NCBI GenBank assembly: GCA_014529385.2
Contig: CM043969.1
Location: 26,805,946 to 26,869,945, forward strand
Origin: Adiantum capillus-veneris
Lineage: Eukaryota > Streptophyta > Polypodiopsida > Polypodiales > Pteridaceae
Length of the DNA: 64,000 nucleotides
Direction of reading: 5' to 3'
The notes beneath the pieces were generated by a model. The model did no database searches. It was not told the DNA's origin and saw only the letters and a program-made list of their open reading frames with translations. Positions 50,191 through 62,350 of this stretch are shown piece by piece. Position numbers and translations under genes: made by a program. Numbering within the stretch: the stretch's first letter is position 1; each line of letters begins with the position of its first letter.

Positions 50191-50640
50191 AGTTAAGAAC
50201 TCTACAGAAGCAGGAGCACTCTCGCACTCCGCACAACACAAAAGGATGGCTACATTTACAGCCATAGCTCTTTATCTCTACTAAAAAAGATGGCTACATT
50301 TACGTAATTGTATATATATTTGTGTGTACGTATATATTTATTTATGCATGTATGTAGGCACTAAGTACGCGAGCATAGCACTCGAAGGTGACGCTTTTTC
50401 TTGGGTATAGTCCTTTTTTAATCGTGGCGTTGCCGTTGTTGATCCACTCATGCATGGATTACCGCAACGTACCTTGGATTTTACCAGGTTTGAAACTATG
50501 ATGATATCTAAAGAGGTGCCACTTGACCTTTGGTACTACTAGTCACTACTTTGAACATATCACGTGGTGTGAGTGGAGGTCATAAGTGACTCTCGATGCT
50601 ACAAAATGGCTGAAATGAGCGTCGCAATAGAGAGTCCACA

Positions 50641-52071
50641 TCATGGTTGGGAGAGGAAGGTATGTAGGGAGAGCTCATGGCTGAATATATGGGGAAAAGA
50701 GGACCTAATGTGGTCAAAAGTTGAGCACTCAAGTAGTGCGTGGTACTCACTCTCTCGCACTTGACGAGGGCATAAGGTGCAAATTCGATGACACTCCTCG
50801 TTAGTGTCCCAACATCTTGTCTTGCAGCGTAGAGAATGGGAGCTAAGACGAATGGAGGCAATGGTGTGGATCACACTTAACGGGAGGGGCTCAAGGATGT
50901 AGGGATGTGTTCGGTTACCTCGTTCAGAGAAGAAGAGAGATTTGTAGTTTGGGGCAACGTGTGTAGTGTAATGGCTGAAGCGAGAACCTCCCGATTTCTC
51001 CCAAGCCATGATACATTGGTGTTGTAAGAAGGCCTTATTAACTTGGGAGTCGATCGACACATCCTTGACCATGTGACATGCATCCCATCTTTGACTTGCT
51101 TCATATGCGATTCTAGCAAGTTGATGCAAAGGGCTACGTTGTGTCTTAAGCATGTACTCCACAACCCTTTGCATGCCCAAGACCTCAATGGGAAGCGATC
51201 CGGACTCAAGAAGTAAGAGCATGTAGGGTGTTTGTGTCTTGACTTGGAAAAAGTTGGTGAGAAAACGCTTCTGGACATTCTCAAACTCTTTCCAAGTAGA
51301 TTTTCCGATGCTTCCACCCCACACCTCCACTCCATAAAGAAGCACCGGTGTCACCAATGTGTCAAAGAGGTACTTTTTGAGAGCCCAAAACTTGATCTCT
51401 CCAACATTGCACATGTTCTCAAATGTATAATAAGCCCTCTTTCCAGCTTCCAAGCGACACATTGCACAATCTTTCCATTTATGATTGGATGGAACCTCAA
51501 GACCAAGGTACTTGAAGTGATCTACCACTTCAAGTTGCTCATTGTTGTATACAATGCATGGATTCTCATCATTGAGGGTCTTTACAAGCATAACCTTGGT
51601 TTTGGATCCATTCACGATCAACACGTTATGTAGGCCAAAGAGTTCCAAGACACTCATAAGCTTTTGTGCATCTTCTAAGGTATGTGCCAAGAGCACTACA
51701 TCATCGGCATAAAACAAAAGCATGATCACCACATTTTTTATCTTAACCTCTTCTATGCCTTCTTGCTGCGTAAAATCAAGAACCATGCATTTTAATTCAT
51801 CAATGAGTAGCCCAAAGAGGATTGGGGAAAGTGGGAATCCTTGTTTGACACCAATGGTGCTTGCAAAAAATTCTAAAATTCCATCTCCCATACGTAATCG
51901 ACATATCACTTTTTGGTAGATGCGAAAGACTGCATGCATAAATTCTCTCGTCGGCACTTGAAGGCTTTGCATACGTCTCCAAAGATTTCCTCGTGGTACC
52001 ATGTCAAAAGCTTTCTTGAAATCCACAAAGCAACAATACAAGTTTTTTCCTTTCAATTGAGACGCTTTCAT
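50641..52071 (-). CDS. LINE B reverse transcriptase, unit 2 (476 codons, open)
   Basis: Near-identical to 45065-46492, including Y-A-D-D and the C-terminal finger. It reads D-F-K-K-A-F-D-M-V-P, which fits the RT family better than D-F-N-K-S-F-D in unit 1. The endonuclease is missing here too. Confidence 0.88.
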   Translation of the reverse strand: MKASQLKGKNLYCCFVDFKKAFDMVPRGNLWRRMQSLQVPTREFMHAVFRIYQKVICRLRMGDGILEFFASTIGVKQGFPLSPILFGLLIDELKCMVLDFTQQEGIEEVKIKNVVIMLLFYADDVVLLAHTLEDAQKLMSVLELFGLHNVLIVNGSKTKVMLVKTLNDENPCIVYNNEQLEVVDHFKYLGLEVPSNHKWKDCAMCRLEAGKRAYYTFENMCNVGEIKFWALKKYLFDTLVTPVLLYGVEVWGGSIGKSTWKEFENVQKRFLTNFFQVKTQTPYMLLLLESGSLPIEVLGMQRVVEYMLKTQRSPLHQLARIAYEASQRWDACHMVKDVSIDSQVNKAFLQHQCIMAWEKSGGSRFSHYTTHVAPNYKSLFFSERGNRTHPYILEPLPLSVIHTIASIRLSSHSLRCKTRCWDTNEECHRICTLCPRQVRESEYHALLECSTFDHIRSSFPHIFSHELSLHTFLSQP

Positions 52072-52299
52072 AAGAACTCAAAGAGTGACAAGGTGATCAA
52101 TAGTACTATGATGCTTTTGAAAACCTGCTTGGCCAAGCGCACCTTTGCCATTCTTTTTAGCCCAATCACTTATCTTCATCTCCATGATACATCCAAATAA
52201 GTTTGCCATCAAAGAACCAACCATTATAGTGTGATAGTTGTTCACATTGTTTACATTTTCTTCTTTGTGCAAAGGTTTGATCCAATTGCTAAAAATGTA

Positions 52300-55200
52300 A
52301 GAGAAGCAAGTCCAGATGTGACCAAAAGTTGAGCACTCTAGTAGTGTGTGGTACTTAAGACTCTCGAACTTGCAATGAGCATAATGTGCACAACCAATTT
52401 GACTCTTCTCCATTGTCCCAACGCCTTCTTTTGCATCGAAGGAAATGGGAGCTAAGCCAAATTGCTATGATAGTGCGTATTGTCGACAAGGGAATAGGCT
52501 CAAGCCTGTAAGTATGAGTAAAGTTTTCTCTTTCAGTGAAGAACATGGTTTTGTAGTTGGGGACAATATGGGTGGTGTAATGCATGAAGCGTGACCCACT
52601 GGATTTCTCCCAAGCCGTAATACATTGGCGTTGTAAAAAAGCTTCATTCACTTGGAAGTCAATTGAAGCATCATGTAGAAAGTGTAATGCATCCCATCTC
52701 CCAAACCACTTCTTTATGTCTTGGATCCATCCTATGCTCAAAATCATGCTTTTTGTGTCTTCTAAACTTTATTTCTTGCTTCCCATGCAATTGTAGGAAG
52801 TCGATGTGAGGGATTTTGACGCATCCTTATCATGTACTCAACAATTCTTTCCATGCCTATAACCTCAATTGGAAGAGATCCCGACTCAAGAAGTAGGAGC
52901 ATATATGGTGTTTCTGTCTTAACTTGGAGAGAGTTTGTAATAAAACACTTTTGGACATTCTCAAACTCTTTCCAAGTAGACTTTGATATGCTCCTGTCCC
53001 ACACATCAACTCCATAAAGAAGAACCGGTGCTACCAATGCATCAAAAAGATACTTCTTGAGAACCCAACACTTGATGTTTTCCACATTACACATGTTCTC
53101 AAATGCATATTATGCTCTTTTTCTCGCTTCCAAATGATGCATAGCACATTTATGCCACTTATGATTGGATGGAACCTCAAGGCCAAGGTACGGAAAGCTC
53201 TCAACAACTTCAAGTGTCTCATTGTTGTATACAATGCATGGCTTCTCCGTATGATTGCTTTTCACAAGCATAACCTTTGTTTTGGATTCATTCACAATCA
53301 GCCCACTATGCAAGCAAAAGTTCTCAAGGACAACCATAAGCTTTTGTGCATCTTCTAAAGTGTGTGCTAGAAGCACTACATCATCCGCAAACAACAAAAG
53401 CATGATTATCGCATTGCAAATAGTGACCTCTTCAATGCCTTCTTTTTGCATAAATTCAAGTATCATTTGTTCCAATTGATTGATGCATAGACCAAAGAGA
53501 GTTGGTGACAACAACACGGACATCCTTGTTTAACTCCAATAGTGCATACAGAAATCCTTGAAATTTCTCTTCTCATGCGCAATAAAAAAATCACATTCTC
53601 ATAGATTCAAGAAACAACAAGCATACTCACTTGGCACTTGGAGTTCTTCCATCATTATGCACAAATTGTTACGTGGAATCATATCAAAGGCTTTCTTAAA
53701 GTCCACAAAACAACAATACAATCACTTGCCTTTCAACAGACTTTTCTCCATGAGAACACGAAGAATGACAAGATGATGAATGGTGCTATGGCATCGATGA
53801 AAACCCCCTTGTCCTTTTGCATGCTTGTCAATCTCTTCATTCCAATAACTCAATTTTATCTCCATCATGCACCCAAACAACTTTGCCATAAGAGACCCAA
53901 TCATTATAGTCCAGGAGTTCTTTACATTCTATACATCCCCTCCTTTATACAAAGGCTTAACCCAATTGGTACTTCGATCATAAGGCATACCGTGTTGAAG
54001 TGCAAGGTTGAACATATCACACATCCACTCATGGGTAAAATCTCCCATCCATTTGATTATCTCTGGCTTGATACCTTGAAGATCTCCCACTTTGCGAGTC
54101 GCCAACTTTTCAAGTTCATCGCATACATCCTCAATAGCAAAAAAAAGAGGGCATACATGGGAGTGAACCATAAAACGGTATTTTTTCAGCATTTGCTTGC
54201 TCATATAATTTCCTACAATGTGTATACATATCCACAAGGCTCAACTTACCAAAATTCTCAACCCGCTTGCCCCTCAATTTTCTCCAAAATTTTCCACATA
54301 CATGTGCCTTTTCTTGGACTTGAAAAAGTTATTGCTTTACTTCTTATCTCCTTCTCTTCTTTTGAAATAATGCCTTGTATGTATGCAAATGACTTTGATA
54401 GTTGTCTTTGTCCATAGTTGCATCAAGCTTTATCAAGGACTTTTGAGCATCTTGACATTCTTTATCAAACCACCTTTTGCGAGATCTACCTTTGTTGATA
54501 CCATGGCGATGCTGTATGAAAAAGAATTCTTCCGCACAAGAAAAAATAAGTTTTCTAAAAGCTTCCCATTTAATTTCCAATGGTGCGTCATATTGAAGCT
54601 TTGTCATCCATAACTTTTGCTCAACCATTTTGATGTACATTGGTACCCATTTAAAATCCATACATAGTGCTAATTTCTCTTTCCTTTGGCTGAGATTATC
54701 ATGTTTAGTTGCTTCTCCATATGCAAGGTCAACAAGGTCCGATGATCGGATTCCGGGGTCCATTGGCCAAACATAAAACTCTTTATCTGATACATGATGG
54801 CTTCGGAGAGTAGCATATAGTCTATCACATTGTCCCCAGTATATTTCCTACATGTAAATCCATTGGTTCCACTCCACAAATTACACCATAGGCAATGAGC
54901 ATATCCGTGCTATTATACATGTGTAAAAGTAACTTTCGATAGTGATCTGTCTCTTTTTCATCCATAGTGATCTGTCTCTTTCTCATCCATTGAAGTATGA
55001 TCATACAAGTGAACTTCCTCCAATTCCCTTGAAATGTATGGCATATCAAATTGTTGAGTATCATGTTGCAATGTTTTTGTGTGAGCATTCATACCCCCAA
55101 ATACAATAACACCCCCTTCGCCCTTGAAATAAGCAATGTCATCTTCTAAATCAAAAAATGGATGATCTCTGTCCATGCAAGCATAAAAGGGGGAATCATG

Positions 55201-55520
55201 ATGCGGAATGTAGCAATCGGCTACAAAAATAGGTTCTCTTTTTGGTGTCATAATTTTCAGTCATACCTAACGTTTGTACTTGTCATCTTTCACCATTGAT
55301 ACTAAATCTTCCAATCATTTCTTAACCATACATGCTACCCCTCCTTGCCCTCTTCGTTGCTTGAGATTCTTTGACCACATCAATGAATGTACATTGTAAT
55401 CCTACAAGTCATTAATCCTTTGTGTAGAATGCTCCCAAGATTCAACAAGAAATACAACATCGGATTTGCTTGTTAGTTAAGCACTCTACAGAAGCAGGAG
55501 CACTCTCGCACTGCGCACAA
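52300..55520 (-). mobile_element. LINE A, unit 2 (endonuclease, linker, RT, finger; broken)
   Basis: Same order as LINE A of unit 1: endonuclease from about 55520 (V-F-L-V-E-S-W near 55455; G-G-M-N-A-H-T where G-D-M-N is usual, near 55095), linker (54763-54344), RT (53904-52762; F-A-D-D near 53395), finger (52747-52355). The endonuclease has a short 25-bp duplication near 54940-54985. The 3' end is cut at the LINE B junction (about 52290). Confidence 0.87.
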
Positions 55521-55804
55521 CACAAAACGATGGCTACATTTACATCCATAGCTCTTTATCTCTACTCAAAACGATGGCTACATTTACATAATTGTATATA
55601 TATTTTTGTGTATGTATATATTTATTATGCATGTATGTAGGCACTAAGTATGCGAGCATAGCACTCGAAGGTGACGCTTTTTCTTGGGTATAGTCCTTTT
55701 TTAATCGTGGCGTTGCCGTCGTTGATCCACTCATGCATGGATTACCGCAACGTACCTTTGATTTTACCACGTTTGAAACTATAATGATATCTAAAGGGGT
55801 GCCA

Positions 55805-56478
55805 CTTGACCTTTGGTACTACTAGTCCTTACTTCGGTCTACTAGTATGTATATGTATCTACGTGCTTCTGTGCATATATACTTTTGTACATATGTATAG
55901 ATGTGTGAATAGGGAAAAAAAGATAAATCTCATATTGCTCTTTGTAACATAAATGCCAAATGAGAGACCACCTACCGGGAAGCAGCCATCTGGCTCTTCT
56001 TTTGGTTGGTTCACATCCAAGTAGGCTTCCACCTGGGGTGGATATCGCCTCCAATGGACCCTAGTCTTGAGGAGGTGAGAACAAGCAAATAAATAAAGAT
56101 TATTTATGGCTAGTTAACCCTAAACCATGATTGTTATATGTTTATTTTTGTTAATTGCAGGCATGGCCATCCTACACCTACTCTACTCAGGTTCCTCCAT
56201 CGGTCGTAGATCCAGACCTACAACAGGCTATCTCTTTACGAGACATGTTACTATATACATGTGGTAGTGATGTGTATGAACACACTAGGACCGCTGGAGC
56301 ATTTTTTCCCTCTTTCGGAGGTTTTTTCCCCCGTGCATTGTATATACGCCCATCACTCTAGGGCTATCAATCTTTCCATTGCACACTAAGTAATACACTC
56401 TCTATCGTGTGCCTTGAGCTTCCTTTGTCTTCTCCAAGCTGTGAGCGTTTCTCTGTGTAGACGGCTGGATAGTTCACT
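55805..56478. other. No gene seen between LINE cluster and next LTR element
   Basis: AT-rich flank with short ORFs (55842-56054 minus, 56155-56361 plus) that I do not recognise. Part of it could be the start of the next LTR if that boundary is wrong. Confidence 0.4.
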
Positions 56479-56931
56479 ATGTGGGAACGCCTTCTTAGGA
56501 GATGGGCAACGAATTACTTAGTAGTTACTATGGTAATTACTACAGTAAATCCGAAGTGTATAAATAGGGCCCATTACATTGTAATCAGGTTGGCAATTGT
56601 TATCATTTGGGTTAGCACTTTGGCTACACTTGTACTTGAGAATCATTGGGAGTATTGTCGGCTGTACTCTCTTTGTAAATCATATTCGTTGTAATCTTGA
56701 TCTGTAATCCCAATCATGGCATATATTCCAGTTACACTTACTTCTCGTCCAATCTTTTGAATCTGAATCTGAACCTTATTTCCAGTACATAAGTCTGATT
56801 CATATTCCAATATCCAAAATCCAGTCTAGTTTTTATTTATGTCCAGTCTACTGTCTGAAAACTTCTCACACTAGTAGCTGAAATCTTCTAACACTGGAAT
56901 TAGCTGTCTCAAGAGATCAGCTCCAATTCCA
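56479..56931 (+). repeat. Candidate 5' LTR of the third Ty3 element
   Basis: The end at 56931 (AATTCCA) is set by the primer-binding site that follows. The start at TGTGGGAACG is a guess, since the second LTR is outside the window. It includes a TATA box. Confidence 0.5.
56559..56566 (+). promoter_or_regulatory. TATA box in the candidate LTR
   Basis: TATAAATA followed by GGGCCC, about 370 bp before the primer-binding site, a normal place for an LTR promoter. Confidence 0.6.
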
Positions 56932-56949
56932 TTTTGGCGATCACGGTGG
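56932..56949 (+). promoter_or_regulatory. Primer-binding site of the third Ty3 element
   Basis: TTTTGGCGATCACGGTGG directly after the LTR end. A TGGCG start is common in Athila/Tat-type elements. Confidence 0.65.
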
Positions 56950-56962
56950 CTCGAGCTGAAGC

Positions 56963-58938
56963 TTGTTGACTGAAAGACTCTTCTCCCAGTTGGAAGTTTC
57001 AGCAATGGCACCTAAATCGAGTCGTGGCTGGAAATCCACCATTCGTGTTGATCCCATTCTTGAGGAGTCAGAAAGAGAGTCTGACCCCAAGCAAGAGAAG
57101 ATGACTGACATTGAGGCTCAGGAGGAGCATAGTCAGGCTGATGAGGTGCAGGACTCACAACACTCCAGTTATTCTCGACGTTGACGGGTAGAACAGGAAG
57201 CACGAAAAGCCAAGAGTTCCAAGAGTTCTCGGTCCCGATAAGGGGATGAGGGTACCAAGGGAAGTAAAGGTAGTCACCGTACATCTAGCAGGCAAACCAA
57301 AGAAGACACTGACACTGAGACAGAGACAGAGATTGATTGGGATGTTGACACTGACAATTGCAAGAAGACTCCTAAGCACCATTCTGAATCCAAGAAGAGA
57401 AGTGGCAGGATCATTGGTAATCGAAATGATTACACAGCTTCCCTGAAAATTTCTTTTCCAATATTCAAGGGAGGTAAGAAGGATGATCAAGACGTTCACA
57501 TACAGGCTTTTGAGCAGTATGCTCAACTGAAAAATATTGATGAAGATGATTGGGGGGAATATTTTCCACAAACCTTGAAGGAGGCAGCGAGGAAATGGTA
57601 TTACCATTACCCTCCCTGCCAGCTCAGATCATACAACAAATTGCTTAAGCCTTCATGTTGGAATATTCTGACAACAGAGGGGATGAAGATATTCTTTGTG
57701 AACTAGATAAGATCAAACAGAGAAATTTATCAGTCCAGTTATGTGGAAAAGATCAAGGAGCTAACCAGGCAGTTACAAGAACCGCCATCTGAGAAGAGGT
57801 TGAGGGCATGGTTTCTGAATGGGTTCAGAAGAAAAAAGCTTAGGGAGCAAGAGGTACCAGCCCATACCAAGACATTCAATGATCTGGTCCAAAGGGCATT
57901 GAAGCTGGAACAGCAGGCCAAGAAGAAAAAGAGCCACAAGAAGCAAAGGACCAGTAGCAGTAGCTCTGCTACTGAAAGTTCTGATTCCAGTGAGGTGTCC
58001 AGTAGCTCCGAGAGCATCTCTAATGAACGAGCCAAGGAGAAGTCAAAGAAGGGATCTTGGACCAAGAAAATTGAAGAAATGGCTAGACAAATTGCCGAAA
58101 TTAGCCACACAAGACAGCCAGTTCGGAAGATGGAGACTTGGTGTTTGAAATGCAAAGCCAAGGACCGTATCTCCAATGAATTTCCACAATGTACCTACTG
58201 TAAGGCTTTTGGTCATCTATGAAATAATTGTGGCATCAGGATCCACCACTTTAAGAAAGGCAAAGATCTATCAGTGGTTGCCTACACTGAACCAGTGAAG
58301 GTAGAACCAGTCAAAGTAGCTCAAGAGGAGAGACCAGGTACCAGTGGTATTGGTAAGGGACGTGGCCGATTCCAACTAGGTATGGGCAGAGACAGAGGAT
58401 GTGGCAACTTCCAGGAAGGAGCATGAATTGCTACACTTGTGGGAAGTATGGCCATTTTGCAGCCCAATTCCCAGATGCACCTGCAACTACTACTACTGAG
58501 GCTAAAGCACCGGAGCCAGTCCCAGTCAGGGTAGTTACTAGAAGCAAGGGTGTAGTCATTGAAGAAATTACAGACACTTCAGAAGCACCAGTCAATCCTA
58601 CCAGCAGCAAGTGGGCTCAACAAAGAGAAATTTGGAAGGCCAAAGGTAAAGAGAAGGTGGTAGATGAGTGGCAAGAGCAGAGGGAACTAGCGGCTAAAAT
58701 CACGGAGGATTTAGCCAAGAAGCTGCCAGAGCAGCCAAAAAGTTTTGAAGCTAGAGTCATTCAGAGGATACCATCTCAATCGACTGATAAAGATCAGTCA
58801 TTACCGGCAATAACAGAGACCATGCTGGCTGCGGTACATGGATTAGCTGATGAACTAAGAGCTGATGGAAGAAGTGGAAGCACTACAAAAGAGGAATGGC
58901 AGTGTGAAGATACCAGTTCTTCAAGCTCTAACAATTAG
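56963..58938 (+). pseudogene. gag: Third Ty3 element gag, decayed
   Basis: The start is probably ATG 57005 (M-A-P-K-S-S-R-G-W). An acidic/basic N-terminus is followed by the gag domain (57440-57720; F-P-I-F-K-G-G, A-R-K-W-Y-Y-H-Y). A linker with S-rich runs follows (57743-58110). One finger, C-T-Y-C-K-A-F-G-H-L-*-N-N-C, has a TGA inside it (58220-58222). A second, C-Y-T-C-G-K-Y-G-H-F-A-A-Q-F, has lost its last Cys (58426-58470). Stops occur at 57182 and about 57238, with a frameshift near 57700. Confidence 0.85.
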
Positions 58939-59131
58939 TCTGACCAAGAAAGAGAAGAAATTCATGTGAAAATTTGTGATAGAATTCAGAAGCTGACTGT
59001 AGAGCTGGAGGGATATCAGAAAAACCTTGCCTGAAGTGGCCAACTTTATCAGACAGCGCACGAAAGCTGAGGTGGAGGCCAGAACAGTGGACCTGACGGC
59101 CATCCGAGATGATGAAGTTCCACTTATTTAG

Positions 59132-62100
59132 GTGGACTACAAGGTTAGGAAGCAGTGCGAACCTCTCTCAAGTGTTATCTTGGATGGAGGAGCAGGAGTC
59201 AACATAATGGGAGTTCATCTCCAGCAGAGAATGGGTATCACTAATATGAAGCCAATACCATTCAAAGTACAAATGGCTGATCATAGATTGGTACAGGTGA
59301 CGGGTATGATTGAAAATATACAGATAAGAGTTGGGAGGAAGAAATTCAAAACCAATTTCTTAGTTCTTGATGTGCAAGGGGCATATGAGATGCTACTAGG
59401 GTGCCCATGGTTGAGAACAACACATGCTGTTCATGACTATGCAAACCAAACATTAACCATAGAAGGGGCCAGTGGCAGAATCCAAATCCAGACAAACAAT
59501 ACTAGGAGCTGGAGAAAGGAACTGAGGCCGAAGGAGTTATGTCAGAGGTACAGGGCTAAGAAGATCGAGCGAATGCTAGCAGCCATGAACATATTCCCTT
59601 TGGCATAGATTGACTTCAATGTATTCTTGATGAATAAAGAGCAGGTTGACAGGCAGAAAAGACAATTCCCTGATCAGTTTACTGAAGTCAACACAGGGGA
59701 AAGAACAGTTCAGCTAGCTGGAAGGATGGTGGAACCACCTGATACTGGTATGGTAGAGGAACCAATACGTTCTAAAGAGTACCCAGTGGATCAGAATACT
59801 GATTCAGAAATGAATGGACCATCCTGGGATTACGCTGAAGAGTCGACCAAACAAAAAGGAGCTCTTTCTTGGGTTATGTGAATTTCTATAGAAGATTTGT
59901 ACATAAGTTTGCTTCTCAAGCAGTACCACTATATGAGCTTACAAAGAAGAGCAGTAAGTTCAACTGGACTGCTGAATGCGAGGAGAGCTTCCAGAATTTG
60001 AAAAAAGCCATTATCAGTAAACTCGTCCTTAGGTAGCCAAAGTGGGATATTATTTTCCACGTACATGTAGATGCTTCGGGATTGGCAATGGGGGCAATAT
60101 TAGCTCAGCCAGACGAAAGAACTAATTATCCGGTTTATTTTGCCAGTCCTTGCAGATTCGGTCAGGCTGAACAAGGCTATACAACTATTGAGAGAGAAGC
60201 CCTTGGAATGGTTTTCAGCGCTACAAAGTTCAGGCATTACCTGTTGGGAAAGTTATTCCATTTTTATGTGGACCATCAGGCTCTTCTGTTTCTGATTAAT
60301 AAAGTCATTATTCAAGGAAGGTTGATAAGATGGATGATGTTCCTAATGGAGTTTGAATTCAGAATTTTCCATAAGCCTGGCAAAAACCATTGTGGAGCTG
60401 ATTTTCTCTCAAGAAGTACGGAAGGTTATTCAGAATCACCCTTGAGAGATGAACCAGTGGACGCTGACTTATTTCACTTAGAGGCAGAAGAATCAGTAGA
60501 TCCTGAATGGTACAATATTTATCAATTTCTTTCCCAAGGTGCCTTTCCAGAGGATTAGAAGCAGAACCAGAAGAAAGCTCGGATCATAAAAAGGCTGAAA
60601 TTTACTATCATCGGAGGATTACTTTATCGACTGGGTGTTGATGGTATACTTCATTGTTGTGTCCCTATGGAAGGAAGAATGCAAGTGATCTCAGAAGCGC
60701 ATAATGGTGAATCTGGTGGACACTTTTCCAACGAAGTAACCTACAAGAAGATTCTTCAAGCTGGTCTGTGGTGGCAAACACTGATTGCTGATGTTAGAAG
60801 TTTTTGTAAAACTTGTGACATATGCCAAAGAATGGGTCGACCAACAGCTGCAGATATGACTCCTTTGATGCCAGTACAACCACTGGGAGTATTCATGAAA
60901 TGGGGACTCGATTTTATGGGACCTTTTAGGAAGGTTACCCCCAGGAAGAAAAAGTACATAGTAATGGCTACTTGTTATGTAACTAAGTGGGTTGAAGCTA
61001 AGGCTCTTCCTGACAACACAGCCAAGTCAACTGCAAGGTTTCTATTTGAGAATATTGTCTGCCGATATGGATGTCCAGTAGAGATTGTGATAGATCAAGG
61101 AACACATTTTATCAATGACACTATGGAAATCCTATTGGATATACTTTCAGTCAAGCATCGGAAATCTACTCCTTACTATCCCAGATGCAATGGACAGGCT
61201 GAAAGTAGCAACAAGACAATAAAGACTATTCTCACTAAGGTGGTGCAAAAGAAACCAGACCAGTGGGATTTGAAACTCCAGACTGCTCTATGGGCTTATA
61301 GGACAGCTTATAAGGTCACTACTGGAATGACACCATTCCAAATGGTGTATGGCACTGAAGCTGTGGTTCCTATGGAGTTTGTGATCCCAAGTCTGAGAAT
61401 GGCTGTGAAGTATGGCTTAGACTTGAACCACAATCTTAAAAAACGGCTAGATGAACTGATGCAGTTAGATGAACTCAGGCAACGGGCTATGTTGGAACAA
61501 GAAATTGTTCAGCAAAAAAGGAAGCATTGGCATGATCGCCGAATTAAAGTTCAAGAATTTCAGAAAGGAGATTTGATGCTTTTATATCAGTCTAGACTGG
61601 GGCCAAAGAAGCCAAACCTGAAGATTGCCTGGGCAAGACCATTTGAGGTAGACTAGGTCTTCTCCAATGGCACAGTCAGACTGAAAGGTTTATCTGGATT
61701 ATTGTTTCCAGGAGTATATAATGGTGCAAAGATCAAGCTTTATTATTCAGAGGCTAGAGAAAACGGGCAAGAACAAGGTACTAAGGAGCTGGAACCTATT
61801 AAGCAAGTGATACCAGAATCAGATATTTTTGGGCTTTTTCATGTGCATCCAGTTCCAATTTTAGAACTAGTACCAGTAGAACCAGATCAGACTGATCTTA
61901 GAATCAGTAACAGTATGATCAAGCCAGACTGGAAACCAGTCCAGTATCAGTGGGAACACACTTTTCAATTTTTAAGCACCCACCGGTTAGATGGCACGCC
62001 AGTAGTAATCATTTTAAGGATGGGTCGCAGCCTTGTCCAATGCATGTCTGCCACGACAGCAGCGATGCACGCAAGTCTAGGAACGGTGAGTGGTGGAGCT

Positions 62101-62184
62101 TTTATGGCGCGAACATGTATAACAGTCAGGAGAGTTTGCATTTTTTTCTCACAAATCCCCTGCGTGACGCTTTCCTCCTGTTAA
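59132..62184 (+). pseudogene. pol: Third Ty3 element pol lacking the RT core
   Basis: Protease (I-L-D-G-G-A-G-V-N-I-M, about 59180; L-L-G-C-P-W-L). A break at about 59869 then passes straight to the end of RT (L-G-Y-V-N-F-Y-R-R-F). RNase H follows (60061-60420; H-V-D-A-S-G-L-A-M-G-A-I, Y-T-T-I-E-R-E-A-L). Integrase (60667-61656) has C-K-T-C-D-I-C-Q, D (G-L-D-F-M-G-P), I-D-Q-G-T-H-F where S-D-x-G is usual, and E (A-E-S-S-N-K). A C-terminal stretch runs to 62184. From 59869 the frame is constant, broken only by TAGs at 60034, 60556 and 61654. The palm with the Y-x-D-D motif is deleted. No chromodomain and no second RNase H are seen. Confidence 0.87.
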
Positions 62185-62350
62185 TCATTCGCCATCGTCG
62201 AGCTCCGAGGTTTATTTGCTACAGTCGCAAACCTCGACCTCTGAAGAGACAGTTAACTGTCAACTAGCCTTGCCAGAGACACCAGGGTACGGCTTTGAAA
62301 CGTCAAGTAATTCTTCTTCTCCTTTGCCTGTTTCGTCGTCTTCATAGTGT

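Larger units (their letters stand above)
44945..50521 (-). repeat. Tandem unit 1 (chimeric two-LINE unit)
   Basis: Starts at CTTGACCTTTGGTACTACT; the same words start unit 2 at 50522, an offset of 5,577 bp. It contains a 5'-truncated LINE B (45004-46700) and a nearly full LINE A (46720-50190), joined in the same orientation. ORFs match unit 2 at constant offsets of 5,576-5,582. Confidence 0.9.
50522..55804 (-). repeat. Tandem unit 2 (chimeric two-LINE unit)
   Basis: Second copy of the 44945-50521 unit, 5,283 bp. It ends where CTTGACCTTTGG appears a third time at 55805. Confidence 0.9.
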
